The notes beneath the pieces were generated by a model. It did no database searches. It saw nothing but the letters and a program-made list of their open reading frames with translations, and was not told the DNA's origin. From positions 98,477 through 162,476 of the forward strand of contig NZ_AZEG01000003.1 in the NCBI RefSeq assembly GCF_001434935.1: a stretch of DNA of 64,000 bases. The letters run 5' to 3'. Shown here piece after piece: positions 37,139-48,374 of this stretch. Source of the stretch: Liquorilactobacillus uvarum DSM 19971. Its GTDB lineage: Bacteria > Bacillota > Bacilli > Lactobacillales > Lactobacillaceae. Numbering within the stretch: the first letter of the stretch is position 1; the number at the start of each line of letters is the position of its first letter. Both the position numbers and the translations under genes were made by a program.

Positions 37139-37417
37139 TTGATTATAACTATTTTTGATCGTTTATTCGAACTATATTCGCTAGCGATTGTGGCTTTTGT
37201 GCTGATGTCGTGGTTTCCAGGCGCTTATCAGACAAAGTTGGGACAGTTTCTTGGTCGGATATGTCAACCTTACTTGGGCTTTTTCGAGAGATTTATTCCA
37301 CCATTTGGAGGAATAAGCTTTTCACCGATCGTTGCCCTGATCGCATTACAATTTATCAAGTATGGTTTTGATGTCGTTCTGGTTTTGCTGTTAAATCTTT
37401 TTACAATGTTTTTTTAA
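37139..37417 (+). CDS. YggT family membrane protein
   Basis: 92 residues with two hydrophobic segments (LYSLAIVAFVLMSWF and a C-terminal VALIALQFIKYGFDVVLVLLLNLF) around the YggT core GRICQPYLGFFERFIPPFGGISFSPIV. Encoded between sepF and ylmH in most Bacillota; its role in division or envelope homeostasis is not settled. TTG start, AAGGGG 8 bases upstream. Confidence 0.92.
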   Translation: MIITIFDRLFELYSLAIVAFVLMSWFPGAYQTKLGQFLGRICQPYLGFFERFIPPFGGISFSPIVALIALQFIKYGFDVVLVLLLNLFTMFF

Positions 37418-37429
37418 GTGGGATGTATA

Positions 37430-38215
37430 ATGAGTGAAAATAGCATTTATCAACATTTTAGAAAAGATGAAGCTGTTGTTATCGATGATATTCATGATAC
37501 GCTTGAAAGGGTTAGAAATGAGTACCGTCCGATTTTAACTCATTTTTTTAATCCGCGTGAGCAGTTGATTGCTTCAACTTTATTGAAAGACGATGACCAA
37601 ATCAAGATGAAAAGTTTTGGTCTTATACCAAATGCGGAGAGAAAAAGAATTTTGTTTTATCCAGAGTATTATGATCCGGTACTATCTGATTTCGAAGTTT
37701 CATTGATGGAGATAAACTATCCAACTAAATTTGCTGAATTACGACACAGTCAGGTTTTGGGGACATTGATGAATATTGGGATTAAACGTGATGTTATTGG
37801 TGATATAATAACTGATGGTGAGAAGTGGCAGATTGTTGCTGATGCTCAAATGGTAGATTACATCCGACTGCAAGTTGATCATATTGGTCGCATAAAAGTT
37901 AAGATGATACCTGCTTCCAGTGAACAGCTTGTTTCATCGCGAGATGAATGGACAGACTTGCAAGTTTCTGTGAGTTCTTTGCGAATTGATGTTTTGGTTG
38001 CAGGTGTTTATAATCTTTCGCGCAAGCATGTGAAAGATTTGCTGAAATCACAGAAGGTGCATTTGAATTGGATGTTGGTTGAAAAACCGGATTTGGAGCT
38101 GGGAGTAAAGGACATTATTTCTGTTAGAGGTCATGGTCGGTTTAGGATCGATGATGTACATGGTGTTTCTAAAAGAGGTAAGATAAGGTTGAGTGTTTCT
38201 GTTTTAGAAAATTAA
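37430..38215 (+). CDS. ylmH: YlmH, S4-domain RNA-binding protein
   Basis: 262 residues. An N-terminal YlmH-specific domain is followed by an S4 domain (SSLRIDVLVAGVYNLSRKHVKDLLKSQKVHLNWMLVEKPDLELGVKDIISVRGHGRF). YlmH homologues act in the rescue of stalled 50S-peptidyl-tRNA complexes, though the gene sits in the division cluster. The start is ATG 37430, with GTGGGA about 8 bases upstream; a GTG start at 37418 would overlap this site. Confidence 0.92.
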   Translation: MSENSIYQHFRKDEAVVIDDIHDTLERVRNEYRPILTHFFNPREQLIASTLLKDDDQIKMKSFGLIPNAERKRILFYPEYYDPVLSDFEVSLMEINYPTKFAELRHSQVLGTLMNIGIKRDVIGDIITDGEKWQIVADAQMVDYIRLQVDHIGRIKVKMIPASSEQLVSSRDEWTDLQVSVSSLRIDVLVAGVYNLSRKHVKDLLKSQKVHLNWMLVEKPDLELGVKDIISVRGHGRFRIDDVHGVSKRGKIRLSVSVLEN

Positions 38216-38239
38216 TACATAATTGGAGGTGTTGGGGAT

Positions 38240-38959
38240 ATGACATTGACCCCATTGGATATTCATAACAAAGAATTTCGTGTTAAATTGCGTGGGTATG
38301 ATCAAGATGAAGTTAATGATTTTTTAGATCAAATCATTAAAGATTACGAACTTAACTTGAAAGAAAATGAGCATTTAGCGGAAGGCCTCAAACAAGGTGA
38401 AGAAAAACTTAAGTATTTTAACGACTTGAAGGATTCTTTGAACCAGTCAATTATTGTTGCTCAAGAGGCAGCTGACAAGGTTAAAGCAAATGCACAACGT
38501 GAAGCAGAAATTATTAACCATGAGGCTCAGAAACAAGCTCAGGATATAGTTGACCAAGCTAATGATAAGGCACGTCATATTGTTGATGATGCTTCTCAAA
38601 AGGCTAAACGTCTGACCGTTGAAACTGATGATCTTAAGAAACAAGCTCGCATCTTTAGACAAAAACTTCAGGTTATGATGGAATCACAATTGGAGGTCGT
38701 TAGGAGCAGTGAATGGGATGAGATCCTTAAGCAGGGCGATACAAGTAATTATGAGGCTATTCAAGACGCGATTCGCCGAAATGAGGACCTTGACAAACAG
38801 GCTGCAAAGGAAGTACAATCAGTCTCAAACAATGTTTCAAGTGAAGCAACTGATAATGGAAACATGGATCAAAAGAAGGCCGTTGTAATTTTCCCAGAGG
38901 AAGATGAAGATAACGGACAACATTTTGATGAAAATACTAATGTTAGTGAAAATAAGTAA
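38240..38959 (+). CDS. divIVA: Division-site and pole protein DivIVA
   Basis: 239 residues. The N-terminal membrane-curvature domain LTPLDIHNKEFRVKLRGYDQDEVNDFLDQIIKDYE is followed by long coiled coils (about 40-165) and a variable acidic tail. It marks negatively curved membrane at septum and poles. GGAGG lies 10 bases upstream. Last gene of the cluster, directly before the ileS T-box leader. Confidence 0.96.
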   Translation: MTLTPLDIHNKEFRVKLRGYDQDEVNDFLDQIIKDYELNLKENEHLAEGLKQGEEKLKYFNDLKDSLNQSIIVAQEAADKVKANAQREAEIINHEAQKQAQDIVDQANDKARHIVDDASQKAKRLTVETDDLKKQARIFRQKLQVMMESQLEVVRSSEWDEILKQGDTSNYEAIQDAIRRNEDLDKQAAKEVQSVSNNVSSEATDNGNMDQKKAVVIFPEEDEDNGQHFDENTNVSENK

Positions 38960-38984
38960 ATTTGAAAGAACAGTTCCTAGTAGA

Positions 38985-39197
38985 AAAAATCTTAGCGAGT
39001 TGACGATTTGGTGGAAGGTCAATGATTAAATTCTAGTTGGATATCATCTTTCTGAATTGTTGGACTGAATTTAGTAAGTTTAGCCGGTTCATGACCGTTA
39101 TTTAATGTTTAAGTTGAACTGGTAATGTTTGTGTTACTGGTTCTGAACTTGGGTGGTACCACGAAGATTTCGTCCCTTGGATGAAGTCTTTTTTTAT
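38985..39197 (+). promoter_or_regulatory. T-box leader of ileS
   Basis: The conserved T-box element TGGGTGGTACCACG is at 39150-39163, followed by a terminator (AGATTTCGTCC with GGATGAAGTCT, then seven T). Upstream, Stem I contains AGCGAG, TTGAC/GTCAA and ATATCATC, which supplies an ATC isoleucine specifier near 39043-39048. Uncharged tRNA-Ile would pair its 3' end with the T-box bulge and favour the antiterminator. The element fills the gap between divIVA and ileS. Confidence 0.9.
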
Positions 39198-39219
39198 ATT
39201 TAAAAAAGGAGAGAAAAAA

Positions 39220-42018
39220 ATGAGAGTTAAAGATACGCTTAACCTAGGAAAAACAAAATTTCCAATGCGCGGTAACTTGCCTGTTCGTGAAGGTGAACGT
39301 CAAAAAGAATGGGAAGAAAATAAGGTTTATGAACGCCGCCAAAAATTGAATGAAGGAAAACCAAGTTTTATTTTGCATGATGGACCTCCATATGCAAATG
39401 GAAATATCCATATGGGGCATGCTTTGAACAAAATTACTAAAGATATTATTGTCCGCTCAAAATCGATGATGGGATTTCGTTCACCATACGTTCCAGGATG
39501 GGACACACATGGTTTACCAATAGAGCAGCAATTAAAAAAAGCTGGTGTTGATCGCAAAGCGCTGTCTGTTGCTGATTTTCGCGAAAAATGTCGTGAATAT
39601 GCCTTAGAACAAGTTGACAAACAGCGTGCTGATTTTAAACGGTTGGGAGTTGCTGGAGAGTGGGATAATCCTTATGTAACACTTGACCCGACTTTTGAAG
39701 CGCAAGAGATTAGAGTGTTCGGTAAGATGGCAGAAGCTGGATTGATTTACAAAGGTAAAAAACCTGTCTTTTGGTCATGGTCATCCGAATCAGCTCTTGC
39801 AGAAGCAGAAGTTGAGTATCATGATGTTACTTCACCATCTGCTTTTTACGGTGAGAAAGTTGTTGATGGTAAAGGTGTACTAAATGAAAACAATACTTAC
39901 ATGGTTGTTTGGACAACAACACCATGGACAATACCTGCTTCTGAAGGAATTACTGTCGATAAGGATTTTGATTATTCAGTTGTTAAGCCAAAAGACGATG
40001 AACGGAACTTCGTCTTGGCAACAGATTTAGTGGATGAGAATGCGGAACGCTTTGGCTGGGATGAATATGAGGTAGTTAAAACACTTAAGGGTGCTGATCT
40101 TGAAAACATTCTGACTGTGCATCCGTTTTATCCAGAACGTAAATTAGTTACTATGCTGGGTGACTTTGTCACACTGGATGCAGGTACTGGTTTGGTCCAT
40201 ACAGCTCCTGGTTTTGGTGAAGATGACTTTAATGTCGGAAAACAGTATGGTCTTGATATTTACGTTCCTGTTGATGACAAAGGTTATTTGACCGAGGATA
40301 CAGGCGAAGATTTTGCTGGGGTGTTCTATGAGGATGCCAATCAAATTGCTTTGGACAAGTTAAAAGAAGCTGGCTTACTACTAAAATATGTTCCCTACGA
40401 GCACAGCTATCCATTCGATTGGCGCACAAAGAAACCTATAATTTTTCGTGCTACGCCGCAATGGTTTGCTTCTGTCGATAAAATTCGCACAAATATTTTG
40501 GATGCAATCGATAAAGTTAAATTTTTCCCAAGCTGGGGACAAAAAAGACTGCACAATATGATTCGTGACCGCGGCGATTGGGTCATTTCGCGTCAGCGTG
40601 TTTGGGGTGTCCCGTTGCCAATTTTCTACGGTGAAGATGGAGAAGCAATTATTACATCAGAAACGGTTCAACATGTTGCAGATTTAGTAGAAAAACATGG
40701 ATCAAATATTTGGTTCCAACGTGAAGCGAAGGATCTTCTGCCAGAAGGGTTCACAAGCGAACATTCTCCAAATGGCAAGTTTACTAAAGAAACTGATATT
40801 ATGGATGTCTGGTTTGATTCTGGTTCATCTCATCAAGGTGTACTGGCTCAACGGGATTATCTGACTTACCCAAGTGATATGTACCTTGAAGGTTCTGATC
40901 AATATCGTGGCTGGTTTAATTCAAGCTTGATTACAAGTGTTGCTGTTTCAGGTGAGGCGCCTTACAAACAAATTCTTTCTCAAGGATTTACGCTCGATGG
41001 TCAAGGAAGAAAAATGAGTAAATCGCTTGGCAACACAATTGTTCCAGCCAAAGTTATTAAGCAAATGGGAGCAGAAATTATTCGTCTTTGGGTTCTTAGC
41101 GTTGATTCTTCAGCGGATGTCAGGGTTTCAATGGATAGTTTCAAACAGATTTCTGAAGCATACCGCAAGATTCGTAATACAGTTCGTTTCTTACTTGCCA
41201 ACACAACTGATTTTGATCCTAGAAAAGATGCTGTTGCGTTTAATGACATGGAATCAGTCGATAAGTATATGGAAGTTTTGATTAACAAATTCACTAAAGA
41301 AATTCTTGATGCTTATGCAAACTATGACTTTATGGGAATCTATAAAAAACTATTGAACTTTGTAACTGCTGATTTATCTGCATTTTATCTAGACGTTGCA
41401 AAAGATGTTGTTTATATTGAAAAAGAAGATAGTCACAAACGTAGATCTATGCAAACTGTGTTGTACGATGTTGCTCTACGCTTAACTAAATTATTAACAC
41501 CTGTACTTCCGCATACAACAGAAGAAATCTGGAAATATTTGAAAGAACAGGAAGATTATGTTCAATTGGCTGAAATGCCGGAAGTAACTCACTTTAATAA
41601 TGAAGCTAAGTTGCTTGAAGAATGGGATAAATTCATGGATGTACGTTCAGATGTTTTCAAGTCACTTGAAAATGCACGTAATAAGAAATTGATTGGGAAG
41701 TCATTCGAAGCACATGTTACGCTCTATGTTGAAAAAGATCTCAAGCAAGAATTAGAGAATTTGAACACAGATGTTCGCCAAAACTTGATTGTTTCAGCTC
41801 TAGATGTCAAAGACTTGGCAGAGGCTCCTAGTGATGCGGATCATTACAACGATCTCTGTGTTGTGGTTGAACATGCTGAAGGTACTGTGTGTCCTCGTTG
41901 CCGTATGGTTAAGAAAGATGTTGGTCAAGACAAAGATTTGCCACAGCTTTGTGTGAGCTGTGCAGCCTTGATAAAGGAAGCATATCCAGAGGCATTGAGC
42001 GAAGGTTTAGAAGATTAA
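39220..42018 (+). CDS. ileS: Isoleucyl-tRNA synthetase
   Basis: 932 residues of class Ia: the HIGH-type motif in [12 protein letters not shown], the editing CP1 domain ([11 protein letters not shown]), [13 protein letters not shown] segment, KMSKSLGN, and a C-terminal zinc site CPRC...CVSC. It charges tRNA-Ile. The ATG at 39220 follows AAAGGAGAG; an ATG at 39181 lies inside the leader terminator and is not a plausible start. Regulated by the upstream T-box. Confidence 0.98.
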   Translation: MRVKDTLNLGKTKFPMRGNLPVREGERQKEWEENKVYERRQKLNEGKPSFILHDGPPYANGNIHMGHALNKITKDIIVRSKSMMGFRSPYVPGWDTHGLPIEQQLKKAGVDRKALSVADFREKCREYALEQVDKQRADFKRLGVAGEWDNPYVTLDPTFEAQEIRVFGKMAEAGLIYKGKKPVFWSWSSESALAEAEVEYHDVTSPSAFYGEKVVDGKGVLNENNTYMVVWTTTPWTIPASEGITVDKDFDYSVVKPKDDERNFVLATDLVDENAERFGWDEYEVVKTLKGADLENILTVHPFYPERKLVTMLGDFVTLDAGTGLVHTAPGFGEDDFNVGKQYGLDIYVPVDDKGYLTEDTGEDFAGVFYEDANQIALDKLKEAGLLLKYVPYEHSYPFDWRTKKPIIFRATPQWFASVDKIRTNILDAIDKVKFFPSWGQKRLHNMIRDRGDWVISRQRVWGVPLPIFYGEDGEAIITSETVQHVADLVEKHGSNIWFQREAKDLLPEGFTSEHSPNGKFTKETDIMDVWFDSGSSHQGVLAQRDYLTYPSDMYLEGSDQYRGWFNSSLITSVAVSGEAPYKQILSQGFTLDGQGRKMSKSLGNTIVPAKVIKQMGAEIIRLWVLSVDSSADVRVSMDSFKQISEAYRKIRNTVRFLLANTTDFDPRKDAVAFNDMESVDKYMEVLINKFTKEILDAYANYDFMGIYKKLLNFVTADLSAFYLDVAKDVVYIEKEDSHKRRSMQTVLYDVALRLTKLLTPVLPHTTEEIWKYLKEQEDYVQLAEMPEVTHFNNEAKLLEEWDKFMDVRSDVFKSLENARNKKLIGKSFEAHVTLYVEKDLKQELENLNTDVRQNLIVSALDVKDLAEAPSDADHYNDLCVVVEHAEGTVCPRCRMVKKDVGQDKDLPQLCVSCAALIKEAYPEALSEGLED

Positions 42019-42063
42019 AACCTTGAATTAGTTTTTCGAATATATGGAATTGAAAAAAGAAAA

Positions 42064-42107
42064 ATAAGAGGGATGGAGATGGATTTTTCTCCGTTCCTCT
42101 TATTTGT
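42064..42107 (+). terminator. ileS terminator
   Basis: ATAAGAGGGATGGAGA pairs with TTCTCCGTTCCTCTTAT with wobbles; the flanking A and T tracts make it usable from both sides. Confidence 0.75.
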
Positions 42108-42234
42108 GTATTTTTGCTGATAAGAAAATAAAGTGGAAAGTCAATTGCAAAAATTTACTAGTAGGAAAATTTGTTCGAAATTTGTTATTATATAGTATAT
42201 GATATATCCGAGTAAATAAATGGGGGTCGAAAAA

Positions 42235-43224
42235 ATGCAAATGTTAAAAGTGCATGGATCAAATAATGATTTTTTTATTCTTGATGAAAAAAATTTAGAA
42301 AACAGTATTACAGAAAATGAGCTGAGCGCGTTGGCTAGAGTTGTTTGTGATCGTCAGAATGGACTGCATGGCGGGGCTGATGGCATTTTGTTTGTTACCG
42401 CGGGACATTCTGGGGTAGCCGGAAGAATGCGTGTTATTAATGCAGATGGCAGTGAAGCAAGTATGTGTGGCAATGGAATTAGAACTGTTGCACGATACTT
42501 GAATGAGAAAAATGGACTAAATGAATTTAAAGTTGAAACAATGTATGCGGATCTAGAAGTGAAAAAGTCAGAAAATTTTGCACCAAGTGTACCAGCTTAT
42601 GATGCAGAAATTTCGCCTGTTAGTTTTTCAGCAACTGATTTAAAAATGAATGTCGAAAATAAAACGAAGCTTATTGATGACTACATTCCACAATTGTCAA
42701 AAACAATAAAATTTTCAGCGGTTGCAGTTCCTAATCCACATTTGATTGCTTTTGTTTCACATGATGTTTTAGTTGGTTCTGAATTGGGAAGAATTGCTTC
42801 TTACTTAAACAATGGTAAGAATCCTATTTTCCCTGACGGAGTAAATGTCAGTTTTGTACAGATTCAAAAACCAAAACAAATTTTTGTTAGAACATATGAA
42901 CGAGGAGTTGGATACACAAATGCTTGTGGGACAGCGATGTCTGCTTCCAGTCTAATATATGTTTTGCTGCATCCAGAGCAGGCTGAGACAGGACAGTTAA
43001 TCTCTGTTTTCAATCCTGGTGGAATGGTCAAGACTTGTGTACACCAGCGCGAAGATGGCTCTTATTGGATGTCCTTGATAGGAAACGCGACCTTTGTTGC
43101 AGAAGTTACAGTCGACCAGAGTGCAGCATTCAAAGGTGATTTTAAAGAAGCTGTTTGGAATGAAACTAACGAACAAGATGCCTATGAAGAGTTTGCAGCT
43201 CAAGTTCAAGGAGGCAGTCGTTAA
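42235..43224 (+). CDS. dapF: Diaminopimelate epimerase DapF
   Basis: 329 residues; the two catalytic cysteines are in ASMCGNGIRT and NACGTAMS, one in each half. It converts LL-DAP to meso-DAP, giving the residue that MurE adds to the wall. At 329 residues it is longer than the 270-285 of the E. coli type, typical of lactobacilli. GGGGG lies 8 bases before the chosen ATG; an ATG five codons earlier overlaps the site. Overlaps the Nudix gene by one base (TAATG). Confidence 0.95.
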   Translation: MQMLKVHGSNNDFFILDEKNLENSITENELSALARVVCDRQNGLHGGADGILFVTAGHSGVAGRMRVINADGSEASMCGNGIRTVARYLNEKNGLNEFKVETMYADLEVKKSENFAPSVPAYDAEISPVSFSATDLKMNVENKTKLIDDYIPQLSKTIKFSAVAVPNPHLIAFVSHDVLVGSELGRIASYLNNGKNPIFPDGVNVSFVQIQKPKQIFVRTYERGVGYTNACGTAMSASSLIYVLLHPEQAETGQLISVFNPGGMVKTCVHQREDGSYWMSLIGNATFVAEVTVDQSAAFKGDFKEAVWNETNEQDAYEEFAAQVQGGSR

Positions 43225-43772
43225 TGAAACTAGAAGAGAAAACAGTGAGAACGGAACATATTTTTAAGGGTAAAGTCATTGATTTGGATGTTGAAACTGT
43301 TATCTTACCAGATGGAAAGAAAGCTACAAGAGAGATTGTGCGTCATCATGGTGCAGTAGGCATAATTTGTATAACTGCGGATGAAAAAATGATCTTGGTT
43401 AAACAATGGCGACAGCCCCTAAAAAAAGCGGTATTTGAGATTCCCGCAGGGAAAATTGATCCGGGCGAAGATCCTCTGACTACGGCTGCACGAGAGCTAA
43501 ATGAAGAAGTGCGCCTGAGTGCACAAAATTTTAAGTACGTAGCAAGTTTTTATACTTCTCCTGGTTTTGCGGATGAAAAAATGTTTTTATATCATGCTCA
43601 GGGAATGACCACTGTAGAAAAAAAATTAGCACGAGATGACGGTGAATTTTTAAATATTTTTGAATTGTCAATGGAAGAAGTTGACGAAGAATTAAAAAAA
43701 GGTATGATTTGTGACAGCAAGACGCTTATGGCCATCTGGTATTGGAAAATGAATCGAATAAAGGAGCAATAA
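43224..43772 (+). CDS. nudF: Nudix hydrolase, ADP-ribose pyrophosphatase type
   Basis: 182 residues with a full Nudix box: GKIDPGEDPLTTAAREL followed by NEEV (G-x5-E-x7-REL-x2-EE). The flanking strand KAVFEIPAG and the position of the box match the ADP-ribose pyrophosphatase subfamily, which hydrolyses ADP-ribose to AMP and ribose 5-phosphate. Substrate is inferred from family. Translationally coupled to dapF. Confidence 0.9.
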   Translation: MKLEEKTVRTEHIFKGKVIDLDVETVILPDGKKATREIVRHHGAVGIICITADEKMILVKQWRQPLKKAVFEIPAGKIDPGEDPLTTAARELNEEVRLSAQNFKYVASFYTSPGFADEKMFLYHAQGMTTVEKKLARDDGEFLNIFELSMEEVDEELKKGMICDSKTLMAIWYWKMNRIKEQ

Positions 43773-43776
43773 TATA

Positions 43777-44067
43777 GTGAGATTCAAGAGAAACTTATTC
43801 AATCGGACGAACCAGCAGGAAGAAGAAAAAGATGATTTCGTTAGCAATGAGACTAGGAGTAGAAGAAAACGTAGTCAATCTGAGGATGATAATTTGAGTG
43901 ATAATCAGTCAGCTCAAGGGAGCAGGACTGGTTATCGGAAAGCACAGTTTCAAATCGAGATGGAAGAAAAAAGAAAAAATCTAGGACGTAAATTGAACTG
44001 GGTAATTTTGGGATTAGTGTTAGCAATTGTTTTAGCGTATCTTTTTATGATTTTTGTTAATTTTTAG
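43777..44067 (+). CDS. Small single-pass membrane protein, charged N-terminus
   Basis: 96 residues. The first 72 are highly charged and low in complexity (RRKRSQSEDDNLSDNQSAQGSR), then a single transmembrane helix (NWVILGLVLAIVLAYLFMIFV) reaches the C-terminus, so it is likely tail-anchored with a cytoplasmic head. Start GTG, with GGAG about 8 bases upstream. I do not recognise a family. It lies between nudF and mtnN with no gaps, clearly part of that operon. Function unknown. Confidence 0.8.
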   Translation: MRFKRNLFNRTNQQEEEKDDFVSNETRSRRKRSQSEDDNLSDNQSAQGSRTGYRKAQFQIEMEEKRKNLGRKLNWVILGLVLAIVLAYLFMIFVNF

Positions 44068-44079
44068 GAGGATTTTTTG

Positions 44080-44766
44080 ATGAAATATGGAATATTGTGT
44101 GCGATGGAAGAAGAAATCAAGGCCTTAAGAGCAAGGTTGATTAATGCGCATGAAAGTGAACACGGTGGAATAGTTTTTTATGAAGGAACTATTGAGAAAA
44201 AAGAGGTTGTGCTGGTTCGTTCAGGAATCGGTAAAGTTCAGGCCGGCATGACAACTGCATTGCTGATTGCTAAGTATGGTGCAACAGCTGTCATAAATTC
44301 GGGATCTGCGGGCGGAATTGGTGACGGTCTGCATGTCGGAGATGTTGTTTTCTCGACTGGCGCTGCCTATTATGATGTTGATGCGACTGCTTTTGATTAT
44401 TTGCCAGGTCAGTTACCACAACAACCGCAGCTGTTTGAAGCAGATCAAAAACTGCTTCAGAAATTAATACGAGCTGCAAAATCTGCTGAATTGAGTGTTA
44501 AACAAGGATTGATCGTAACAGGAGATCAATTTATTGCATCTGCTTCTAAAATTAACAAGATAAAAAAAATGTATCCTGCGGCTTTATGTTGTGAAATGGA
44601 GGGCGCGGCAGTTGCCCAAGCAGCGTACCAATTTAAAGTGCCTTTCGTAATTGTACGTGCGATGTCAGATGTCGGCGATGAAGATGCTGGGCAAACTTTT
44701 GATCAATTTATTCTTGAAGCTGGCAAACGATCGGCTAAAATGATTTTAACTATGTTAGAAGAATAA
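44080..44766 (+). CDS. mtnN: 5'-Methylthioadenosine/S-adenosylhomocysteine nucleosidase
   Basis: 228 residues: GILCAMEEEIKAL, VINSGSAGGIGDGLHVGDVV, CCEMEGAAVAQAAYQF with the purine-binding Glu, and RAMSDVGDEDA with the catalytic Asp. It removes adenine from methylthioadenosine and S-adenosylhomocysteine, so recycling SAM by-products. AGGAGG lies 8 bases before the ATG; the adjacent TTG is a less likely start. Confidence 0.96.
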   Translation: MKYGILCAMEEEIKALRARLINAHESEHGGIVFYEGTIEKKEVVLVRSGIGKVQAGMTTALLIAKYGATAVINSGSAGGIGDGLHVGDVVFSTGAAYYDVDATAFDYLPGQLPQQPQLFEADQKLLQKLIRAAKSAELSVKQGLIVTGDQFIASASKINKIKKMYPAALCCEMEGAAVAQAAYQFKVPFVIVRAMSDVGDEDAGQTFDQFILEAGKRSAKMILTMLEE

Positions 44767-44780
44767 GAGGAGACTTTGAA

Positions 44781-45953
44781 GTGAAACATATCTACTTAGA
44801 CAATGCGGCAACTACACCTATGGCAAGACCGGTTGTTGATACAATGAATAAAATGATGCTGGATGTATATGGAAATGCGTCTAGTACGCATTATTTTGGA
44901 CGTAAAGCACGTTCAGTGCTAGATGATAGTCGACATGTCATTGCGCAATCGGTCAATGCCCGTAAAGATGACGAAATTGTTTTTACAAGTGGTGGAACGG
45001 AAAGTGACAATACAGCCATTATCGAGACTGCTTTAGCACGCAAAAGTGTCGGGCGACATGTGATTACCACTGCTGTTGAACATGAAGCTGTTCTTAAATC
45101 TATGGAGTATTTGGAAACGCTTGGTTATGAAGTTACTTATTTGCCTGTTAATGAAAAAGGACGTATCTCTTTAGATGATTTAAAGAACGCACTTAGAGAA
45201 GACACTATACTTGTTTCCATTATGTCAGGAAATAATGAAGTTGGCAGTCGAATGCCGATTCACGAAATTGGCCAAATAGTTGCTGCTACCAACGCATGGT
45301 TCCATACGGACGCAGTACAAGCTTATGGATTGGTTGATATTGATGTCCAAAAAGACAAGATTGATCTATTGTCAACTTCAGCACATAAGCTGAATGGGCC
45401 AAAGTTCTTGGGTTTCCTTTACCGAAGAGACGGACTAAACTTTGCATCGCTTCTAAAGGGTGGAGATCAGGAATTAAAAAGACGTGCAGGTACTGAAAAT
45501 ATTCCGGCAATTGCTGGTTTTGCAGAAGCAGTTAAAATAGTTGATAATGAGGAAAAAGAAGCTCGTCAGAAAAAATATGCAGGTTTTAAGCAGCAGCTGA
45601 TCAGCGGTTTACAAAAAAATAAAATTGAAGTTGAAGTAAATGGGGAATTAGCTTCTGACAATCTTCAACATGTGTTGAATCTTTGGTTTAAGGGATGTTC
45701 ACGAGAAGTATTATTAACAAACCTTGATTTAAATGGAATAGCAGCTTCAGCAGGTTCAGCATGCACTGCTGGTAGTTTGGAGCCATCGCATGTGTTGATG
45801 GCTATGTATGGAGAAGACAGTCCTCGAATTGTTGAATCATTGCGATTTAGTTTTGGTTATCAAAACACAACAACTGATATTGAATACCTGATTGATGTTT
45901 TGACCAGTATTATTAATAAATTGAAAAGAAGTGAAACTGATGGCATACGTTAA
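44781..45953 (+). CDS. Cysteine desulfurase (IscS/NifS family)
   Basis: 390 residues, class V PLP enzyme: YLDNAATTPM start, HVITTAVEHEAV, PLP lysine in STSAHKLNGPKFLGFLY, and the active Cys in SAGSACTAGSLEPSH. It releases sulfur from cysteine as a persulfide. Its neighbour mnmA uses that sulfur for tRNA 2-thiouridine, so a dedicated sulfur donor (like B. subtilis YrvO) is likely. GTG start after GGAGA. Its end overlaps the DUF1831 gene. Confidence 0.94.
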   Translation: MKHIYLDNAATTPMARPVVDTMNKMMLDVYGNASSTHYFGRKARSVLDDSRHVIAQSVNARKDDEIVFTSGGTESDNTAIIETALARKSVGRHVITTAVEHEAVLKSMEYLETLGYEVTYLPVNEKGRISLDDLKNALREDTILVSIMSGNNEVGSRMPIHEIGQIVAATNAWFHTDAVQAYGLVDIDVQKDKIDLLSTSAHKLNGPKFLGFLYRRDGLNFASLLKGGDQELKRRAGTENIPAIAGFAEAVKIVDNEEKEARQKKYAGFKQQLISGLQKNKIEVEVNGELASDNLQHVLNLWFKGCSREVLLTNLDLNGIAASAGSACTAGSLEPSHVLMAMYGEDSPRIVESLRFSFGYQNTTTDIEYLIDVLTSIINKLKRSETDGIR

Positions 45954-46311
45954 AAAGCTTAAAATAAAGGGTGATACGCGAACTTACAAGTTAAGCAGTG
46001 ACATAAAAAAATATACGCTGCGTGACGTCGGTTTTGTTGAAAGTAAAAACGGCAAGTTTCAACTTGAAAGATCGTTAGACCCAAATTCACCCTTCAATAA
46101 GGGGCTTAAATTTAAGATGGCTATCACGTCTAATTTAAAAACATTTAAAATGTTAGCAACAAGTGCAAATGGATTGAATGAAGTTAATATCTACAAAAGC
46201 ACAGATGCAGATGTTCATATCGAACAACTGAATTATATTTTAGAAGAGCTAGAGAAACGTCACGTGCTTGAAAAAATTGGGCAGAAACTGTCTGAGAATG
46301 AAAACTTGTAA
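45940..46311 (+). CDS. DUF1831 family protein, linked to cysteine desulfurase
   Basis: 123 residues, MAYVKKLKIKGDTRTYKLSSDIKKYTLRDVGF..., cytosolic, fold with basic strands. DUF1831 proteins in lactobacilli are always beside this desulfurase and mnmA, and here the reading frames overlap by 14 bases, so a role in tRNA thiolation or sulfur transfer is likely, though no reaction is known. The ATG is taken with AAAAGAAGTG upstream; an in-frame GTG three codons earlier is part of it. Confidence 0.85.
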   Translation: MAYVKKLKIKGDTRTYKLSSDIKKYTLRDVGFVESKNGKFQLERSLDPNSPFNKGLKFKMAITSNLKTFKMLATSANGLNEVNIYKSTDADVHIEQLNYILEELEKRHVLEKIGQKLSENENL

Positions 46312-46334
46312 AAAAACTGTCAACTAGATATAAT
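46306..46334 (+). promoter_or_regulatory. Promoter of mnmA
   Basis: TTGTAA, 17 bp, TATAAT; the -35 overlaps the DUF1831 stop codon. mnmA can therefore be transcribed apart from the desulfurase. Confidence 0.6.
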
Positions 46335-46388
46335 GAGTGTTACTGAAATAATACGACCTTCAAATCGTAGATTCAGAATCTAGAGTGA

Positions 46389-47528
<1,140 letters not shown>

Positions 47529-47545
47529 TTAAATAGTTATTTAAG

Positions 47546-47587
47546 CTCTCAAGTTAACTCAAATATAGGCTTGAGAGTTTTATTTTT
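47546..47587 (+). terminator. mnmA terminator
   Basis: CTCTCAAG and CTTGAGAG pair around a 16-nt loop, followed by TTTTATTTTT. Confidence 0.8.
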
Positions 47588-47697
47588 ATCCAACGATTAA
47601 ATTTCAAAAAAAGTGCAAAATTAACGTTATATATCTCCCAGAAGAAGATTTCTATGTCATAATTAACTAATAGTAATTAAAGAGAAGGGTGTCGAAG

Positions 47698-48357
47698 GTG
47701 ACAAAATTATTTTTTATTCGCCATGGAAAAACTAAGTGGAACCTAGAAGGACGTTATCAAGGAGCACATGGTGATTCCCCATTGCTTAGTGAAAGTTATC
47801 AAGAAATTCAGCAATTGTGTCTATTTTTAAAAAATTATCATTTTTCCAGTATTTATTGCAGCCCAATTTTAAGAGCCAAAACGACGGCTGAAAAAATTGC
47901 TGAGGAGCTTCAGCAATCGATTGATGTGAAATGTGTTGCTAATTTGCGTGAGTTTAATCTTGGAAAAATGGAAGGAATGAAATTTACTGAGGTTGAAAAA
48001 CGTTATCCTCAGGAATTAGATGCTTTTAGGCATCATGCAGAAAAATATAATCCTTCAAAAATTGATGGAGAGTCTTTTGATGAGTTATTCGAAAGAATGA
48101 CGCCTACAATTAAGGAAATTGTTGAGCTGCATAAAAGTAAGAATGAAAATGTTTTGATAGTGAGCCATGGGGCGGCCTTATGTGCTGAAATCAGACATTT
48201 ATTAGGTTATTCATTGAAAGAATTGCGAGCAAAGGGCGGTTTGGCAAATACAAGTGCGACTATACTAGAGACCAGTAACGGTGAACACTATAAGTGTTTG
48301 GCATGGAATAAAACAGATTACCTTAAACGAAAAATGGATGCTTCTGACATTGTGTAG
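47698..48357 (+). CDS. Histidine phosphatase (phosphoglycerate mutase-like)
   Basis: 219 residues with FFIRHGKTKWNLEGRYQG (catalytic His in RHG), the YCSPILRAKTTAEKIA arginine, and the second His in VLIVSHGAAL. It belongs to the broad-specificity phosphatase branch rather than the glycolytic GpmA type, whose motif continues differently. Substrate unknown. The start is GTG 47698, 8 bases after GAGAAGGG. Confidence 0.9.
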   Translation: MTKLFFIRHGKTKWNLEGRYQGAHGDSPLLSESYQEIQQLCLFLKNYHFSSIYCSPILRAKTTAEKIAEELQQSIDVKCVANLREFNLGKMEGMKFTEVEKRYPQELDAFRHHAEKYNPSKIDGESFDELFERMTPTIKEIVELHKSKNENVLIVSHGAALCAEIRHLLGYSLKELRAKGGLANTSATILETSNGEHYKCLAWNKTDYLKRKMDASDIV

Positions 48358-48374
48358 GAAGGAGTGAAACGACA

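Noticed and set aside
39181..39219. ATG at 39181 as the ileS start
   Set aside because: It lies in the T-box terminator stem and lacks a ribosome site; ATG 39220 has AAAGGAGAG.
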